DNA of 64,000 nucleotides. It comes from Halorubrum cibi. Lineage in GTDB: Archaea; Halobacteriota; Halobacteria; Halobacteriales; Haloferacaceae. Under the pieces are notes generated by a model. The model was not told the origin of the DNA. It saw nothing but the letters and a program-made list of their open reading frames with translations, and made no database searches. How positions within the stretch are numbered: position 1 is the stretch's first letter; the number at the start of each line of letters is the position of its first letter. The DNA lies in contig NZ_FXTD01000001.1 in the NCBI RefSeq assembly GCF_900182635.1, forward strand, positions 62,001-126,000. Direction: 5' to 3'. Position numbers and translations under genes: made by a program. Of the stretch, positions 44,273 to 52,644 are shown one piece after another.

Positions 44273-44341
44273 CCCGGTGGCCGTTCCCCGCGTCGTGAAA
44301 TCCGCTCCACAGATCGGTCGGGTGTCGTTCGCGGATCGACG

Positions 44342-45793
44342 TCACTCGGGGGCGATCCCGTCCCGCCGCCCGCGTTCGATCCGGAGTCGGTTCACGGGGT
44401 CTGCCGGCTCGGACGTCGCCTCGCCGCGGGCGCTCGGCACGGTGAGGGTGACGACGTTCCCGTTCCGATGGGTATCGAACGCGAGCTCGCCGCCGGACCG
44501 TTCGGCGATCCAGTAGACGAGCCACAGTCCCATCCCGACCGTGTGTCTGAGCCGATCCATCTCCCACTCGTCGGTGATGACACGCCGCTGTTCGACCGGG
44601 ATGGGCGGACAGGTGTCCCTGACCGCGATCTCGACGTGGTCCTCGTCGTCGGTGACTTCGATGTGAACCGTCGGCGGCGACTCGGCGTGTTCGACGGCGT
44701 TCTCGACGAGCTCGCCGATCGCGTGGCCGAGTTCGGGGATCGCGAGCGCGGTCGCTTCCGACGCACACGAGACGTCGAACTCGGCGTTCGGGTCGCGAGT
44801 TCGCACCCGGCCGATCGCCTCGGACACGATCGGTTCGACCGGAGTCGGACGCGGAGAGCCGTCCTCGCCGAGGAGGTCGATCACATCGCGCTGCTTCTCC
44901 GCGGTCTCGAGGAGGTCCCCGGCGACGCGCCGGACCGTCTCCGCGTCGGCCGCGAGTTCGTCGCTCGTCCGATCGGCGATCCGTTCGGCGATCCCGGAAA
45001 CGACGTTCATGTCGTTCCGGATGGTGTGACGCAACAGGTTGTCCATCACCGTGAGCTGGCGGTTTCGCCGGTACTCGTCGGTGACGTCGCGAGCGAATCC
45101 GGACACCGCGATCACCTCCTCGTCGTCGTCGAAGACCGGCTCGCCGGGAACGCGGAGCCACCTCATCTCCCCGTCGGACGGTTCGATCCGATAGTCGATG
45201 CGAGTCGTCTCGCCGGCCGAGAGCCGCGCCATCGCGCGCTCGACGCGCGGACGATCGTCGGCGTGGACGACTTCGAGAAACCGACGTGGGTCCGCTCGAA
45301 GCTCCCCGACGGTGAGTTCGAAGACCTCCTCGACGGACTCGTTGACGAAGAGTAGCTCCGACCAGTCGGCGTCGAACATCCAGAGGACGTCCGGAGACTT
45401 CGAGACGATCGTCTCCAGACGCCGCCTCGACTCGACTTCCTCGGTCACGTCGCGTGCGCGCAGGACGTTGCCCTCGACGCCGGTCTCCTCGGGCGGAAAC
45501 AGTTCGCTCCGAACCCAGATCCAGTCGCCGTCGGCGGTCCGGCACCGGTACTCGAAGGGCTCGTTCGGGACCGATCCGTCCGCGACGGCGCGTTCGAAGA
45601 TCGCTCGGATCCGAGGGCCGTCGTCGGGGTGAACGAGCGCGAACGCGTCCCGACCGACGAGCTCGCTCGGCTCGAACCCGAGAACGCCCTCGATCGCCGC
45701 GTTGAGGTACCGGAAGGACCCTCGGTCGTCCACCACGACGACTGCCTCGTTCGTGAGGTCGAGAAGGGCCGCGGCGTCCGGTGCCTCGGTCAT
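44342..45793 (-). CDS. PAS-domain sensor histidine kinase, cytoplasmic
   Basis: A 483-aa kinase. Two PAS domains: about 8-130 (LLDLTNEAVVVVDDRGSFRY) and about 132-255 (VSKSPDVLWMFDADWSELLF). The DHp helix has the phospho-His in LRHTIRNDMNVVSGIAERIA; the catalytic domain shows GELVENAVEHAE (N box) and GMGLWLVYWIAERSGG (G box). There is no membrane segment, so it senses a cytoplasmic signal. No response regulator is adjacent, as is common for haloarchaeal PAS kinases. The ATG at 45793 has a TATA box (GTTATATGT, 45817-45825) 28 nt upstream. Confidence 0.88.
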   Translation of the reverse strand: MTEAPDAAALLDLTNEAVVVVDDRGSFRYLNAAIEGVLGFEPSELVGRDAFALVHPDDGPRIRAIFERAVADGSVPNEPFEYRCRTADGDWIWVRSELFPPEETGVEGNVLRARDVTEEVESRRRLETIVSKSPDVLWMFDADWSELLFVNESVEEVFELTVGELRADPRRFLEVVHADDRPRVERAMARLSAGETTRIDYRIEPSDGEMRWLRVPGEPVFDDDEEVIAVSGFARDVTDEYRRNRQLTVMDNLLRHTIRNDMNVVSGIAERIADRTSDELAADAETVRRVAGDLLETAEKQRDVIDLLGEDGSPRPTPVEPIVSEAIGRVRTRDPNAEFDVSCASEATALAIPELGHAIGELVENAVEHAESPPTVHIEVTDDEDHVEIAVRDTCPPIPVEQRRVITDEWEMDRLRHTVGMGLWLVYWIAERSGGELAFDTHRNGNVVTLTVPSARGEATSEPADPVNRLRIERGRRDGIAPE

Positions 45794-45816
45794 ACGCGAA
45801 CCCTCTCGGAACGGGA

Positions 45817-45825
45817 CATATAACG
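45817..45825 (-). promoter_or_regulatory. TATA box of the PAS histidine kinase
   Basis: GTTATATGT on the minus strand, 28 nt before ATG 45793, fixing a leaderless start. Confidence 0.55.
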
Positions 45826-45892
45826 ATAGCCGTCCGGTTATCACGATCGAAAAGCACGGTTCGAACGACGGTCGCGGCCGTTCCCGACCGGT

Positions 45893-46282
45893 TCAGTCCG
45901 CGGAGACGCCGGGAGCGTCGAAGGTCGCGACGGGCGCGTCGGGTTCCTCGGATTCGACCGTCAGTCGGACGCCGGCGTCGGTGAGTTCGACGGTGGCGTC
46001 GGTGACGCCTCGCGAGTACTCGGCCGCGTGGTCGCCGCTGGGGTCGAACCGGACCCCCTCGGCGAGAAGCGGGGTCTCGCTCAGCCGCTCGACCTTTCGG
46101 TACGCCGTCGAGAGGGCGATGTCACAGTCGTCCGCGATCTCGTTCGTGGTCATCGGCTCGTCGACCGCGGCGAGGATGCGCCGACAGTCGGGGTCCGAGA
46201 GCGCGCCGAACGCGGTGTCCAGGTCGTCGTCCGCCTCCGTCAGCGTCGTCGGTCCGCCCACACGGGACGTGTCTCGTTTCAT
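45893..46282 (-). CDS. ArsR/HTH-type small transcriptional regulator
   Basis: A 129-aa protein. An ArsR-like winged helix at about residues 20-75 shows LDTAFGALSDPDCRRILAAV and MTTNEIADDCDIALSTAYRK. A beta-rich end (YSRGVTDATVELTDAGVRLT) follows. The layout is typical of haloarchaeal regulators paired with HTH-10 proteins. It is transcribed divergently from the HTH-10 gene at 46449. The ATG at 46282 is chosen; the upstream extension runs through the shared promoter. Confidence 0.8.
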   Translation of the reverse strand: MKRDTSRVGGPTTLTEADDDLDTAFGALSDPDCRRILAAVDEPMTTNEIADDCDIALSTAYRKVERLSETPLLAEGVRFDPSGDHAAEYSRGVTDATVELTDAGVRLTVESEEPDAPVATFDAPGVSAD

Positions 46283-46448
46283 GTTCGTTGATCGGGGCTC
46301 CGTCCCCCCGAACCCCGTCCCTGTATATAGGGGGTGTTTTATAAGCGACCGAGGGATCGCCGGGCAACCAAGGGGGTACGTTCCTCCCCCGAGCGACGGC
46401 GACGGGCGGGCCGTCAAGGTTTTGTCCGGCGGCGGGGAGAAACGAACG
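46283..46448. promoter_or_regulatory. Shared divergent promoter region
   Basis: 166 bp between two regulator genes. For the leftward gene a TATA (GTATAT) sits inside a palindrome, CCCT-GTATAT-AGGG (46319-46332). A second TATA-like TTTTATAAG lies at 46337-46345. A GGGGG...CCCCC inverted repeat is at 46372-46390. AGGTTTTGT (46418-46426) is about 28 nt before ATG 46449. The palindromes are candidate operators. Confidence 0.5.
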
Positions 46449-47186
46449 ATGGGAGCCGGTATCAGGGCGGAGGTCTCGCTGCCGACGTCGTCGCCGTCGC
46501 CGTTCGACGGCGTTCTCGACGGGTCGACCCCGATCTACAGCGTGGCACGGAGCCGGCTCGTCCCCGAGTCGACGGGTACGGACGAGACGGCCGAGGGAAG
46601 CGACGGGACGGCCGACGCCGCGGATCCCGCCGCCACCGCCGCCACCGACGCCGTCGACGCCGCCGCCGCCGTCGACACCGTCGTGATCGAGTTCCTCGCG
46701 GACGCCGACCTCGAGGTCCCGGAGGGCGTCGAGACGGTGTTCGATTACGGCCGGAAGGCAGCCTACCGGTTCGAGGTGCCGTGTGCGGACGAGTCGCCGT
46801 TCTCGGTGCTCGACCGCCACGGCGTCCCGGCGACGGAGACGGTCGTCCGCGACGGTCGGCTCCTCGTGACGTTTCACGCGTCCGACCTGCCGACGCTGCG
46901 GACGGTCCTGGAGGAGCTCCAGGAGTCGTGTGCGGACATGCAGGTGTTGCGGCTGTTACAGTCGTCGTCGACGCCCGAGGAGAGCGATCTGGTCACCTTC
47001 GACCGAAGCGAGCTGACGGAACGACAGCGCGAGGTCCTCTCGGCGGCCCACGACGCCGGTTACTTCGACCACCCGAAGGGCGCGAACGCCGGCGAGGTCG
47101 CCGCGGGTCTCGGCATCGATCGATCGACGTTCAGCGAGCACATCGCGGCCGCCCAACGGAAGATCCTCGCGACCGTGCTCGACTGA
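46449..47186 (+). CDS. HTH-10 (bacterio-opsin activator-type) transcriptional regulator
   Basis: A 245-aa protein. The C-terminal HTH-10 domain (about 185-240) shows LTERQREVLSAAHDAGYFDH, the AGEVAAGLGIDRSTFSEHIA recognition helix and AAQRKIL. The N-terminal ligand-type domain (VVIEFLADADLEVPEGVETV through RTVLEELQESC) is interrupted by an Ala/Asp/Thr-rich insertion at about 45-80. Family members such as Bat activate stress or light-responsive genes; the target here is unknown. It may regulate itself and the divergent ArsR-like gene. Confidence 0.83.
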   Translation: MGAGIRAEVSLPTSSPSPFDGVLDGSTPIYSVARSRLVPESTGTDETAEGSDGTADAADPAATAATDAVDAAAAVDTVVIEFLADADLEVPEGVETVFDYGRKAAYRFEVPCADESPFSVLDRHGVPATETVVRDGRLLVTFHASDLPTLRTVLEELQESCADMQVLRLLQSSSTPEESDLVTFDRSELTERQREVLSAAHDAGYFDHPKGANAGEVAAGLGIDRSTFSEHIAAAQRKILATVLD

Positions 47187-47273
47187 TCGCACGGAGGGCG
47201 TACGACCGATCGAATTCCGACGGCGTGGGAACTCGATGATCGTTTGATAGGGAATGTCGTCCTACCTCCATTC

Positions 47274-47426
47274 ATGACGACGTCCACACACACGTTCGCC
47301 TGCCCGGAGTGTCGCCGCTCGTTCGAGGTGGACGACGCGATGCGGGAGGCGCTGCTCGAGGTCGGCTGTGTCGTCTGCGGGGCGCCCGTCGTCGACGCCG
47401 ACCTCACCGCGCCGACCGTGGAGTGA
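47274..47426 (+). CDS. Small zinc-ribbon protein, paralogue 1
   Basis: A 50-aa protein with two CxxC pairs: TFACPECRRSFEVDDAMREA and VGCVVCGAP, a compact zinc ribbon. It is a paralogue of the 45-aa gene at 48927 on the other strand, sharing CPxC, the EVxDxMRE segment and LEVGCxVC. Haloarchaeal zinc-ribbon families of this kind (possibly DUF7560) have no known function. The ATG at 47274 is supported by the conserved spacing to the first CxxC. Confidence 0.75.
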   Translation: MTTSTHTFACPECRRSFEVDDAMREALLEVGCVVCGAPVVDADLTAPTVE

Positions 47427-47508
47427 CGCGCTCGCTCGCTCCCACCGCCGACTCCTTCGGTCGCTTTCGCTCCCGTCAGCCGGTTTCGCGTCGCCCAGTC
47501 TCGTGTGG

Positions 47509-47514
47509 TTTATG
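47509..47514 (+). promoter_or_regulatory. TATA box for the flavin-binding protein gene
   Basis: TTTATG, 27 nt before ATG 47539; leaderless. Confidence 0.5.
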
Positions 47515-47538
47515 CCCCCGTGTGTAGAGACGTTGCGT

Positions 47539-47991
47539 ATGACGACGAAGCGCGAGGCCGAGATGTCCGCGTCCGCGATCGACGCGTTCCTCGCCCGCCA
47601 CGAGACCGGCGTGCTCTCGCTCGCCCGCGACGACGCCCCGTACGCGATTCCGATCTCCTATGGCTACGACGAGGACACTCGCGAGGCGTTCTTACGGCTG
47701 GTTTCGACGGTCGACAGCGAGAAACGCGAGTTCCTCGGATCCGACCCCGACGCGCGGATCGTAGTGTACGAGGAGGCGGACGGCACCTACACCAGCGTCG
47801 TCGCCATCGGCACCCTCGAACGAGTCGACCCCGCGACGCTCACTCCCGAGCGGATCGCCCAGTACGGCGAGACTCGTCGGCCGCTCTTCGAGGTCTGGGC
47901 CGACGACAAGCCCGACCTCGACATCCAGCTCTACCGGCTCGCTCCCGACCGGCTGACCGGACGGGAGATCGTCGTCGACCGCGACGAGTAA
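47539..47991 (+). CDS. Pyridoxamine 5'-phosphate oxidase-fold flavoprotein
   Basis: A 150-aa split-barrel protein. ETGVLSLARDDAPYAIPISY is the diagnostic strand pattern, followed by FLRLVSTVDSEKREFLGSDP (flavin-phosphate contact) and ARIVVYEEADGTYTSVVAIG. Members bind FMN or F420 and reduce small molecules, or bind haem. Only one barrel is present, so it should dimerise. Its substrate cannot be named. It has its own promoter. Confidence 0.83.
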   Translation: MTTKREAEMSASAIDAFLARHETGVLSLARDDAPYAIPISYGYDEDTREAFLRLVSTVDSEKREFLGSDPDARIVVYEEADGTYTSVVAIGTLERVDPATLTPERIAQYGETRRPLFEVWADDKPDLDIQLYRLAPDRLTGREIVVDRDE

Positions 47992-48033
47992 GCCGCGATT
48001 TCCCCCGCCTCCTCCCGACCCTTCCGCCCTCGT

Positions 48034-48831
48034 TCACTCCGCCCGTCGCCGTCGTTCGAGCTCCTCGATCAGCGTCACCACGTCCGAGACCGCCGCGTCG
48101 ACGAGCGCCGCCCCCTTCTCCGCCGTCGCGACCGTCGGGTCGCCGACGTTGCCCGCGGGGGTGATGGACGCCATCTCCTCGGCGGTGAACGCCCAGCCGA
48201 CCCGGTTCTCGCCGAGCGCGTCGTAGTCCGTGAGCGGGAGCGACTCCGCGGGCGGGTCGACCGCGGTCGCGGCGTCCATGTCGACGAGTTCCGGGAACAG
48301 TTCGAGCGCGATGCTCGTCTCGAACTCCGAGGCGTGAAACGAGACCTCGCCCGTCCGGACCTCCTCGGCGACGTCGGCGAACAGCTCCACGAGCGGGACG
48401 TGGAACGCCTCCACGTCGCTCTCGGTCCGGAGACGACGGACCACGACCTCCAGTTCGGGGTCCTGAGCGAGGTAGTGGCCGTTGACGAGCAGGACGTGTT
48501 CGATCCCCCAGTCGGCCGCCGAGTCGCAGACGTCGAAGACGTACCGCTGGAACGTCTCCGTCGACACCGTGACCGTCCCTGGCTTGAACGTGTGGTGCGG
48601 GGTGACGCCGTACGGGACCGGCGGAGCGAGAAGCGCCGAGACGCGCTCGGCGACCATCTCGCCGATCGCCTCGGGCATGAAGACGTCGACGCCGAGCGGC
48701 AGGTGGTGGCCGTGCTGTTCGACGCTGCCGACCGGAAGCAACAGCGTGCGGGTCCGCTCGAGCGCGGACTCGACCTCGCGCCACGTCAGCTCGTCGAGCC
48801 GGCTCGTCTCGAGACCGGGGGAGTCGTCCAT
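48034..48831 (-). CDS. Creatininase family amidohydrolase
   Basis: A 265-aa metal-dependent hydrolase. Metal ligands are seen in LPVGSVEQHGHHLPLGVDVF, in LVNGHYLAQDPE and in SFHASEFETSIALELFP (Glu and His). Archaeal relatives include ArfB of flavin/F420 synthesis (FAPy deformylase) as well as creatininase proper, so the reaction is undecided. Length is normal. The flavin-binding neighbour, convergent with it, makes an ArfB-like link worth testing but does not prove it. Confidence 0.8.
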   Translation of the reverse strand: MDDSPGLETSRLDELTWREVESALERTRTLLLPVGSVEQHGHHLPLGVDVFMPEAIGEMVAERVSALLAPPVPYGVTPHHTFKPGTVTVSTETFQRYVFDVCDSAADWGIEHVLLVNGHYLAQDPELEVVVRRLRTESDVEAFHVPLVELFADVAEEVRTGEVSFHASEFETSIALELFPELVDMDAATAVDPPAESLPLTDYDALGENRVGWAFTAEEMASITPAGNVGDPTVATAEKGAALVDAAVSDVVTLIEELERRRRAE

Positions 48832-48926
48832 GCGACCGCTTCGCGCGCGCTCGAGAAAAAGCCGGACGGAGAGCGGAGGGACGCGGACGGGATGAGCGGT
48901 CGGCGAGCGAGTCCGACGACCCGAGG

Positions 48927-49064
48927 CTACGCCTCGGCGAAGTCGTCGTCGCTCACGGCGGTCGTACAGACCGGACAGCCGACCTCGAGGATGGTCTCGC
49001 GCATCTCGTCGTTCACCTCGATGGTCTGGTTACAGCCCGGACACGAGAACTCTGCGGTCGTCAC
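48927..49064 (-). CDS. Small zinc-ribbon protein, paralogue 2
   Basis: A 45-aa gene read on the minus strand with a GTG start. The two pairs CPGC and CPVC sit in EFSCPGCNQTIEVNDEMRET and EVGCPVCTTAVSDDD. It ends TAG at 48927. It aligns with the protein at 47274 over nearly its whole length. TTTATAT lies about 38 nt upstream (49098-49106), allowing a short leader. It is too small for usual gene callers but clearly a real zinc ribbon. Confidence 0.78.
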   Translation of the reverse strand: MTTAEFSCPGCNQTIEVNDEMRETILEVGCPVCTTAVSDDDFAEA

Positions 49065-49140
49065 GATGGTCCCTCGTTGGTCGAAAAATGGCGGCGGGCG
49101 ATATAAACCACCGGCTTTCGGTCGGGGCGGCGGTCTCGCG

Positions 49141-50358
49141 CTATGCGAACGCGAGCGAATCGTCGGCGTCGGTCTCGTCGGTCTCCTGGAGCTTCTCGTA
49201 GGCCTCGAGGAAGTCCTCGAGCGTGACCTGCGTCCGGTCGTCGCGGATCGCGAACATCCCGGCCTCGGTACAGATCGCCTTGATGTCCGCGCCGGAGGCG
49301 TCCTCGACCATGCCGGCGAGTTCGGTGAAGTCGATCCCGTCGGCGAGGTTCATCTTGCGGGTGTGGATCTGGAAGATGATCTCCCGGCCCGCGGTGTCGG
49401 GTTTGGGCACCTCGATGAGCCGGTCGAAGCGACCGGGCCGGAGGATGGCGGGATCGAGCATGTCGAAGCGGTTGGTGGCGGCGATGATCCGGACCTCGCC
49501 GCGCTCGTCGAAGCCGTCCATCTCGCTGAGTAGCTGCATCATCGTCCGCTGGACCTCGGCGTCGCCGCTCGTCTTCGAGTCCGTCCGTTTGGAGGCGATC
49601 GCGTCGATCTCGTCGATGAAGAGGACGGCGGGCTGGTTCTCGCGGGCGACCTCGAAGAGGTCGCGGACGAGCTTCGCGCCCTCGCCGATGAACTTGTGGA
49701 CGAGCTCGGAGCCGGCCATCTTGATGAACGTCGCGTCCGTCTCGTTGGCGACCGCCTTCGCCAGCATCGTCTTGCCCGTCCCCGGCGGGCCGTACAGCAG
49801 AACGCCGCTCGGGGGCGTGATACCGACGTCCTCGAACATCCCCGGGCGCTCGAGCGGCATCTCGACGGTCTCGCGGACCTCCTGCATCTGCTCTTCGAGA
49901 CCGCCGATGTCGTTGTAGGTGACGTCGGGAGAGTGTTCGACCTGCATGACGCGGGCGCGGACGTCCGTCTCCTTCTCGAGCTTCTTGACGACGGACAGCG
50001 AGTTATTGACCGCGACCCGGTCGTCGGGGTCGATCCGCTCGCGCATCTCGTCGGTTATCTCCGTCAGCGCCTCCTGGTTGTTGCCGTGCTGTTTGATGAC
50101 CGCGCCGTCCTCCGTGAGTTCCTGGACGGTCGCCACGAACAGCGGCGACTGCTTGAGCTTCTTGTTCTCGTGGGTGAGCCGCTCGAGCTTCTGTTGGTAC
50201 TTGTTGTTCTCGGCGTTGGCGTCGAGGAGTTTGTCGCGCATCTCCTCGTTCTGCGTCTCGAGGACCTCCAGCCGATCCTGGAGGGTCTCGATCTTCTCCT
50301 GTCTCGACGCCGATCCCTCGTCGTAGGGCATGTCGACGTCGTCGACGGTGTCACTCAT
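49141..50358 (-). CDS. pan: Proteasome-activating nucleotidase PAN
   Basis: A 405-aa AAA+ ATPase that unfolds and feeds substrates to the 20S proteasome. An N-terminal coiled coil (about 15-75) and an OB domain (about 75-140) precede the AAA module with Walker A GPPGTGKT (190-197), Walker B LFIDEID and sensor/Arg-finger region ATNRFDMLDPAILRPGRFDR. The aromatic-hydrophobic pore motif is FIG (VHKFIGEGAK). The C-terminus is SLAFA, where the gate-opening HbYX tail has Phe rather than Tyr. The ATG at 50358 is chosen since the upstream frame is AT-rich promoter; a TATA (CTCTTATCC) lies 27 nt upstream. Confidence 0.94.
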   Translation of the reverse strand: MSDTVDDVDMPYDEGSASRQEKIETLQDRLEVLETQNEEMRDKLLDANAENNKYQQKLERLTHENKKLKQSPLFVATVQELTEDGAVIKQHGNNQEALTEITDEMRERIDPDDRVAVNNSLSVVKKLEKETDVRARVMQVEHSPDVTYNDIGGLEEQMQEVRETVEMPLERPGMFEDVGITPPSGVLLYGPPGTGKTMLAKAVANETDATFIKMAGSELVHKFIGEGAKLVRDLFEVARENQPAVLFIDEIDAIASKRTDSKTSGDAEVQRTMMQLLSEMDGFDERGEVRIIAATNRFDMLDPAILRPGRFDRLIEVPKPDTAGREIIFQIHTRKMNLADGIDFTELAGMVEDASGADIKAICTEAGMFAIRDDRTQVTLEDFLEAYEKLQETDETDADDSLAFA

Positions 50359-50497
50359 TGGCTGTAATAAAGCGTTTCGCGGATAAGAGGCTTCGGGTGG
50401 GGGCACTCGAGACCCGTCGAACGGCAAAATAATTCTTAATAGTAATAAAATAGGATAGTAAATATTATCTAACGGCATGAAGTACTGACGACCACGC
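50359..50497. promoter_or_regulatory. Divergent promoter region of pan, very AT-rich
   Basis: The block 50425-50471 is about 80% A+T (AATAATTCTTAATAGTAATA and more) in a genome near 70% GC. It probably carries the TATA/BRE of the rightward winged-helix gene; TCTTATCC near 50385 serves pan. No gene is seen. Confidence 0.55.
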
Positions 50498-50761
50498 ATG
50501 AGCACCACGGAAGCCGTCGCCGCCGACGAGGACGCCCCGGACCGCTGGGAGGCCGTTCGCGACCTGCCGCCGAGCGCGAAGCTCGTCGCGAAAGTCCTCG
50601 ATTACAACGACACGTTGACTCAGAGCCAGCTCGCCGAGGAGACGCTGCTCCCCCCGCGAACCGTCCGGTACGCCCTCTCTCGGCTCGAGGAGGAGGACGT
50701 GATCGACTCTCGCTTCTCCTTCACCGACGCCCGCAAGCGGCTGTACTCGCTGGCGGTGTGA
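50498..50761 (+). CDS. Small winged-helix regulator divergent from pan
   Basis: An 87-aa stand-alone MarR/TrmB-like winged helix: PPSAKLVAKVLDYNDTLTQS, QLAEETLLPPRTVRYALSRL and EEEDVIDSRFSFTDARKRLY, covering the helix-turn-helix and the wing. It has an acidic N-terminal tail of about 20 residues. It shares an AT-rich intergenic region with pan, so it is a candidate regulator of the proteasome ATPase; that is positional inference only. Confidence 0.8.
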   Translation: MSTTEAVAADEDAPDRWEAVRDLPPSAKLVAKVLDYNDTLTQSQLAEETLLPPRTVRYALSRLEEEDVIDSRFSFTDARKRLYSLAV

Positions 50762-50917
50762 GTTCCGGTCCGTCGGCCGCTATCGCCTGGAGTTCTCGCC
50801 GTTTCCGTCCGAATCCCTCGCCGCCGTTCGAAGCTCTCGCCGTCCCCGTCCGGAGTCCTTCACGCTCCGCCCGCGACCCTCCGAGGGTCTAAATCAGATG
50901 CCGACCCAGCCGCCGCC

Positions 50918-51259
50918 ATGGTCTCGACGGACGACGTGAAACGAGCGCTCGCCGCGCTCGCGACTCGGACGGACACCGCGACCCGACCCTATGCGGCGGT
51001 GATCGACGAGGCCGACGCCGCCCGCTCGGACCTCCGCCGGGCGGCCGGGTTCGTCGAGGCCGTCGGGCTCGACCGGCTCGCGGAGGCGGTGGCGGAGGCG
51101 GACCGCGACGGCGACGCCGACCTCGCCGCTCGCGGGCGAGAGTCGCTCGAGGCGTACCGTCGGTACCGGGCCGTCGCCTCGGGGTCCGAGAAGCGATCCG
51201 ACCCACCCGGCAGCCCCGGAACCCCTAAACCCGACACGGGCCAACCGTCGAGCCGATGA
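50918..51259 (+). CDS. Small helical protein coupled to mre11-rad50
   Basis: A 113-aa protein. The first 88 residues look like a helical bundle (TDDVKRALAALATRTDTATR, then YAAVIDEADAARSDLRRAAG, then FVEAVGLDRLAEAVAEADRD). The last 25 residues are Pro/Ser/Lys-rich and disordered. Its stop overlaps the mre11 ATG by 4 nt (ATGA), and mre11 overlaps rad50 in the same way, so it is the first gene of a coupled trio. No family is recognised. A role with Mre11-Rad50 is inferred from coupling. Confidence 0.72.
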   Translation: MVSTDDVKRALAALATRTDTATRPYAAVIDEADAARSDLRRAAGFVEAVGLDRLAEAVAEADRDGDADLAARGRESLEAYRRYRAVASGSEKRSDPPGSPGTPKPDTGQPSSR

Positions 51260-52644
51260 CACGGGTGATCCACACCGGCGACACCCACGTCGGGTACCAG
51301 CAGTACCACTCGCCGGTCAGACGCCAGGACTTCCTCGACGCGTTCGGGGCCGTCGTCGACGACGCGGTCGACGACGACGTCGACGCCGTCGTCCACGCGG
51401 GCGACCTCTTCCACGACCGGCGACCCGAGCTCCCCGACCTCATGGGGACGATCGCCGTCCTCCGGCGGCTCGCGGACGCCGGGATCCCCTTCCTCGCCGT
51501 CGTGGGCAACCACGAGTCGACCCGCGGGGGCCAGTGGGTCGACCTCTTCGAGCGGCTGGGGCTCGCGACCCGGCTCGGCGACGCGCCGACCGTCGTCGGC
51601 GACGTCGCCTTCTATGGGCTCGATCACGTCCCCGTCTCCCGCCGCGACGACCTCGAGTACGCGTTCGAGCCGCACGACGCCGACTACGCGGCGCTCGTCG
51701 CACACGGGCTCTTCGAGCCGTTCGCACACGCCGACTGGGACACGGAGACCGTCCTCGCCGAGAGCGACGTGGACTTCGACGCGATGCTCCTCGGCGACAA
51801 CCACACCCCCGATCGCGCCGAGGTCGCGGGGACGTGGGTCACCTATCCGGGATCGACCGAGCGCGCGAGCGCGAGCGAGCGCGAGGGACGCGGTTACAAC
51901 CTCGTGACCTTCGACGAGACGGCCGTCGGCGGCGACGACCGCGTGGAGATCCGTCGCCGCGCGCTCGACACTCGGGAGTTCGTCTTCGTACCGGTCGAAC
52001 TCGGACCCGAGGAGGGCGAGGCACGGGTCCGCGAGCGGGTCCGCGAACACGATCTCGCGGACGCCGTCGTGCTCGTCGAGATAACCGGCGAGGGCGACCC
52101 GGTCACCCCGGCCGCGATCGAGGAGTTCGCGGACGCCGAGGGCGCGCTCGTCGCGCGCGTCACCGACCGGCGGACGGTGGAGACCGACGAGGAGTTCGAC
52201 GTGAGCTTCGCCGACCCCGAGGCGGCCGTCCGCGAGCGGATCGAGGAGATGGGGCTCTCGGCGGCCGGGCTCGACGTCGACGACGCGGTCCGGTCCGACT
52301 CGATCGCCGACGCCAACGTCCGCGAGACCGTGAAGGGCCGCGTCGAGGAGCGGCTCGACGACCCCGCCGCGTTCGTCGCCGCGAACGACGGGAAAGGCGA
52401 GGGCGACGCGGAACCCGACGACCCCGAGAAGGCGTCGGAAGGCGGCGAATCGACCGATATCGACGACGCGGGCGGTGAGGACGGCGCGGACGGTGAGGAG
52501 TCGACCGAGGATGACGCGATCGACGACGAGCGGCCGATCGGGGACGACGCGCTCGACGACGAGAGCTCGACCGACGACGAAAACGAGCGATCCGACCGGT
52601 CCACGCCGGCGGACGGGCAGGTCTCAATGGAGGACTACCTGTGA
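51256..52644 (+). CDS. mre11: DNA double-strand break repair protein Mre11
   Basis: A 462-aa Mn-dependent nuclease of the Mre11-Rad50 complex. Phosphoesterase motifs: [29 protein letters not shown] and LLGDNHTPD, followed by a capping domain. A long Asp/Glu-rich low-complexity region at about 375-450 precedes the C-terminus QVSMEDYL, which resembles a PCNA-interacting peptide. It is coupled to genes on both sides by 4-nt overlaps. Confidence 0.92.
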   Translation: MTRVIHTGDTHVGYQQYHSPVRRQDFLDAFGAVVDDAVDDDVDAVVHAGDLFHDRRPELPDLMGTIAVLRRLADAGIPFLAVVGNHESTRGGQWVDLFERLGLATRLGDAPTVVGDVAFYGLDHVPVSRRDDLEYAFEPHDADYAALVAHGLFEPFAHADWDTETVLAESDVDFDAMLLGDNHTPDRAEVAGTWVTYPGSTERASASEREGRGYNLVTFDETAVGGDDRVEIRRRALDTREFVFVPVELGPEEGEARVRERVREHDLADAVVLVEITGEGDPVTPAAIEEFADAEGALVARVTDRRTVETDEEFDVSFADPEAAVRERIEEMGLSAAGLDVDDAVRSDSIADANVRETVKGRVEERLDDPAAFVAANDGKGEGDAEPDDPEKASEGGESTDIDDAGGEDGADGEESTEDDAIDDERPIGDDALDDESSTDDENERSDRSTPADGQVSMEDYL

